A stretch of 16,710 nucleotides of DNA from Gammaproteobacteria bacterium. GTDB lineage: Bacteria > Pseudomonadota > Gammaproteobacteria > Chromatiales > Chromatiaceae. The first letter of the stretch is position 1; the number at the start of each line of letters is the position of its first letter. Both the position numbers and the translations under genes were made by a program. Where the stretch lies: positions 1 through 16,710 of the forward strand of contig JABDQZ010000064.1 in NCBI GenBank assembly GCA_013041975.1. Direction: 5' to 3'. Below are positions 14,872 to 16,710 of the stretch, in pieces. A model generated the notes under the pieces. The model was not told where the DNA came from, did not search any database, and saw nothing but the letters and a program-made list of their open reading frames with translations.

Positions 14872-15336
14872 TTAACGAGTAACACGTGCATTTCCGTTGA
14901 CTGTCAATATTCGCACTCTATCACCGATACGAAATATCTCACCTTCTCTCATTTGCTGGACATAAGCGCGTAAAGCTCCATTATCTTCCCTGACGGTAAT
15001 TTCAACACCCTGGGTCCGGGTAATACCCTCTTCAATTGCTGCACCTGTCATACCACCAGCTACTGCACCAATAACAGCTGCGACGATCGAGCCCTTGCCA
15101 CCACCGACCTTACTACCTGCAACACCACCCACCACAGTGCCAGCTGCCGAGCCGATATTGGATTTTGTGCCTTCAATTTTGACAGGACGCAATGATTCAA
15201 CAACCCCCATGCGCACAACCTGGGGTTTGCGTACTTCATCACGAGTGTAAGTATCACCTGTCAGACTGGAGGCACAACCAATGAGCCCAATGGAAAGAAA
15301 AGCAAATATTGTCGTATATAGAATCTGTTTGTTCAT
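14872..15336 (-). CDS. glycine-zipper outer-membrane lipoprotein (SlyB/Pcp-like)
   Basis: This 154-residue lipoprotein has a signal with lipobox LIGC, giving lipidated Cys21. A conserved opening follows (VVRMGVVESLRPVKIEG). A glycine-zipper double segment covers about 63-105 with repeated GxxxG spacing (GSAAGTVVGGVAG, GSIVAAVIGAVAGG). A short beta-rich C-terminal part ends VRILTVNGNARVTR. SlyB-like proteins support outer-membrane integrity under stress, which suits the neighbouring phospholipase. An AGGTGG ribosome site lies 7 bases before the ATG. It lies between the Mut7-C gene and pldA with gaps of 31 and 11 bases. Confidence 0.9.
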   Translation of the reverse strand: MNKQILYTTIFAFLSIGLIGCASSLTGDTYTRDEVRKPQVVRMGVVESLRPVKIEGTKSNIGSAAGTVVGGVAGSKVGGGKGSIVAAVIGAVAGGMTGAAIEEGITRTQGVEITVREDNGALRAYVQQMREGEIFRIGDRVRILTVNGNARVTR

Positions 15337-15367
15337 AGTCTATCCACCTAAAAATGTAAAAAAATGA

Positions 15368-15829
15368 CTAGTGAGCGCCGTTCCAGCGTTCCAGTTGTTT
15401 ACGCATATTAACAACGTGAGTGCCTTCCCAAAACAATTGATTACAGACAGGACAAAATAAAAAACCGGTTTCCAGGTCTCGTACCTTCTCAGTGATACGC
15501 TGTATCTGATCCCTGCCCGCCTTTACAAGCACTGTATTGCAGCTATTACAACGTGTGAACGGCTGATACAACCAGTTGACACGGAGTTTATGATTAAGTT
15601 GTCCTACACAGTCTTCAAGATCATTACATTCAAGAATGATGGCCACAATTTCTGCAAGTTTAAATTCGGCTATTTTTTGATCACGCGTCAACAGTATGCG
15701 CTTTTCTGACATGGCCTTGTTGACAATATCTCTATCACTGGTGCCATCAGGCATGACGATCACATCGTAGCCCGCAATCCGTAACCAGGAAGCCAGCTTC
15801 TTTAGCATTTCGTCACAAATAAATTTCAC
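15368..15829 (-). CDS. Mut7-C RNase-domain protein with zinc ribbon
   Basis: This 153-residue cytoplasmic protein has a PIN-like Mut7-C domain followed by a zinc ribbon. The N-terminus MKFICDEMLKKLASWLRIAG carries the first acidic residue (Asp6), and ILLTRDQKIAEF has Asp50. The zinc ribbon uses CNSC (94-97) and CPVC (126-129), ending in the family motif GTHVVNM. By family this is a putative ribonuclease; activity of bacterial members is not well established. The start is GTG at 15829, supported by an AAGG ribosome site 7 bases upstream; the nearby ATG at 15831 runs straight into TGA. It is the second gene of the envelope operon, 15 bases after an unknown lipoprotein gene. Confidence 0.93.
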   Translation of the reverse strand: MKFICDEMLKKLASWLRIAGYDVIVMPDGTSDRDIVNKAMSEKRILLTRDQKIAEFKLAEIVAIILECNDLEDCVGQLNHKLRVNWLYQPFTRCNSCNTVLVKAGRDQIQRITEKVRDLETGFLFCPVCNQLFWEGTHVVNMRKQLERWNGAH

Positions 15830-15844
15830 ATGATGCCTTTGCCG

Positions 15845-16402
15845 CTAGTGGAGATTGATGACATCACCCAGAGACTGCTTCATTTCATCAAAAGTGGGTA
15901 GCCAGGCTTCAAAAGCAGGTGCATAAACACCTCTACAAGACAGGCGGTAAACATTTTCATCCCGACCTGATAAATAAAAATGATATCCACGATAGACGTC
16001 ATGATTATTATCAAATAATGAAACCATCCCCTGGTGCCCCGATATACTGACATGCGCCAGTTTTATCTGTTGAAACCTGTTGAAATTCACAACCTGTTCA
16101 TAAGATTGTTTTATAGAGACTATCTGGAATTCAGCCGGCTTGATCGATTGAAGGTTTTTATCCTCTCTGAGTCTGACTTCAATATTGCAGTTAGGCTTAT
16201 AGTGATTGAATTGACTGACAATTTTTCCATCCTGGAAGAACACCCGGGTTTTACCCGGTGGAACTGTTATTGATTCATTAACCCGAACTTTGGAAACTTT
16301 ATGATGAGATTGATTTTGCGGATCTTTTGTCGCATTAAAAGAACAGGAAGTCGTAATCAACGCCAGTAAAATGAATGGGATTAAAAGTTTTCGTACTGTC
16401 AT
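15845..16402 (-). CDS. uncharacterised lipoprotein
   Basis: I do not recognise this family. The product of about 185 residues begins with a lipoprotein signal: MTVRKLLIPFILLALITTSC, giving lipidated Cys20. Then come a polar Asn/Gln/His-rich linker and a compact domain with VPPGKTRVFFQDGK and two more cysteines (KPNCNIEV and RLSCRGV) that could form a disulfide in the periplasm. The ATG at 16402 was chosen over an in-frame GTG at 16432, which lies inside the terminator hairpin and would spoil the signal peptide. There is no Shine-Dalgarno; a TATACT at 16409-16414 would start transcription at about the ATG, so a leaderless message is possible. It heads the five-gene run with Mut7-C, glycine-zipper, pldA and TVP38 genes. 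Confidence 0.8.
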   Translation of the reverse strand: MTVRKLLIPFILLALITTSCSFNATKDPQNQSHHKVSKVRVNESITVPPGKTRVFFQDGKIVSQFNHYKPNCNIEVRLREDKNLQSIKPAEFQIVSIKQSYEQVVNFNRFQQIKLAHVSISGHQGMVSLFDNNHDVYRGYHFYLSGRDENVYRLSCRGVYAPAFEAWLPTFDEMKQSLGDVINLH

Positions 16403-16419
16403 AAAGTGAGTATAGAGAT

Positions 16420-16448
16420 AAAAACCCGCCACGGCGAACCGCAGCAGG
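16420..16448 (-). terminator. intrinsic terminator of the right-edge gene
   Basis: On the minus strand a ten-pair stem (CCTGCTGCGG and CCGTGGCGGG, three G-T pairs) closes a TTCG loop and is followed directly by TTTTT. It comes 41 bases after the stop of the right-edge gene and before the lipoprotein gene. It marks an operon boundary, or an attenuator if transcription continues through. Confidence 0.75.
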
Positions 16449-16489
16449 CTAAATTAATCTCTTGATACACACTATGGTATATCTGTTAT

Positions 16490-16708
16490 CTAACTATAAA
16501 TTTGCTTATAAAGCTCACCACCTTGTTTTGAGGAATCACCGCTTAACACAAAACCCACCAGTTCATGATTAACCAGGTAATCAACTCGCTCTCCTGATTC
16601 ATCAGCCTTGATATGCAATTCAAATTCCTGACGCTTTTCTGGTGGACAAATGGTTAGCGGACAGCTTGGGGTTTTGACTCTTACCAGGGGAGGCTTGGGC
16701 TCAAATGA
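16490..16708 (-). CDS. partial CDS, 3' end of an unknown gene
   Basis: A minus-strand frame is open from the right edge to a TAG at 16490-16492 (72 codons seen); the other two minus frames have early stops. The translated end includes KTPSCPLTICPPEKRQEF, HIKADESGERVDYLVN and GFVLSGDSSKQGGELYKQ, finishing IYS. The two cysteines and the polar nature would fit an exported protein, but no family is recognised. The strong terminator just downstream supports a real transcribed gene ending here. Confidence 0.6.
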   Translation of the reverse strand, partial: SFEPKPPLVRVKTPSCPLTICPPEKRQEFELHIKADESGERVDYLVNHELVGFVLSGDSSKQGGELYKQIYS

Positions 16709-16710
16709 AC

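Noticed and set aside
16403..16432. GTG start extending the unknown lipoprotein by 10 residues
   Set aside because: The GTG lies within the terminator hairpin, and the extension spoils the lipoprotein signal.

Overview
The window looks like chromosomal DNA of a Gram-negative gammaproteobacterium with moderate GC content. The evidence is an outer-membrane phospholipase (PldA), several lipobox lipoproteins, a SlyB-like glycine-zipper protein, a SelO protein, a degenerate EAL-HDOD protein and a Tat-exported CopA. A DsrE-family protein and an MHYT sensor would suit a marine or sulfur-cycle relative, but the genus cannot be named from the sequence. There is no IS element, phage gene, CRISPR array, tRNA or rRNA. 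Coding density is high and most genes lie on the minus strand.

Left part (1-3573, all minus). First comes an MHYT-PAS membrane sensor cut by the window edge, with a 9-bp inverted repeat sitting on its likely promoter. Next is a small regulatory module: a lipoprotein alpha/beta hydrolase, a TetR-family repressor, and a periplasmic DsrE-like protein with one cysteine. The repressor gene and the dsrE-like gene are each preceded by nearly the same palindrome (16 of 18 bases identical). At the repressor gene this palindrome fills the spacer between the -35 and -10 boxes, and the predicted transcript is leaderless. This is the clearest regulatory circuit in the window.

Middle (3654-9817). selO (plus) converges on an FMN reductase-type flavoprotein (minus). 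A five-gene copper-handling cluster follows on the minus strand, in the order copL-like, copA, copB, DUF411, DUF4399. All five products are exported or membrane-anchored. Two features are unusual: CopA has one residue fewer than the remembered consensus between the type-1 copper histidine and its axial methionine, and CopB lacks the usual Met-rich N-terminal tail.

Right part (10081-16710). An EAL-HDOD signalling protein and an SLC13-type transporter with two RCK-C domains form a plus-strand pair. Converging on it is a tightly spaced five-gene minus-strand operon for envelope proteins: an unknown lipoprotein, a Mut7-C RNase-like protein, a glycine-zipper lipoprotein, PldA and a TVP38/TMEM64 membrane protein. 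A strong intrinsic terminator just before this operon separates it from a gene cut by the right edge. PldA carries Asp where the E. coli enzyme has the triad Asn.

No fully novel system is evident. The best leads are the TetR/DsrE twin-operator module, the CopA type-1 site variant and the PldA Asn-to-Asp change.
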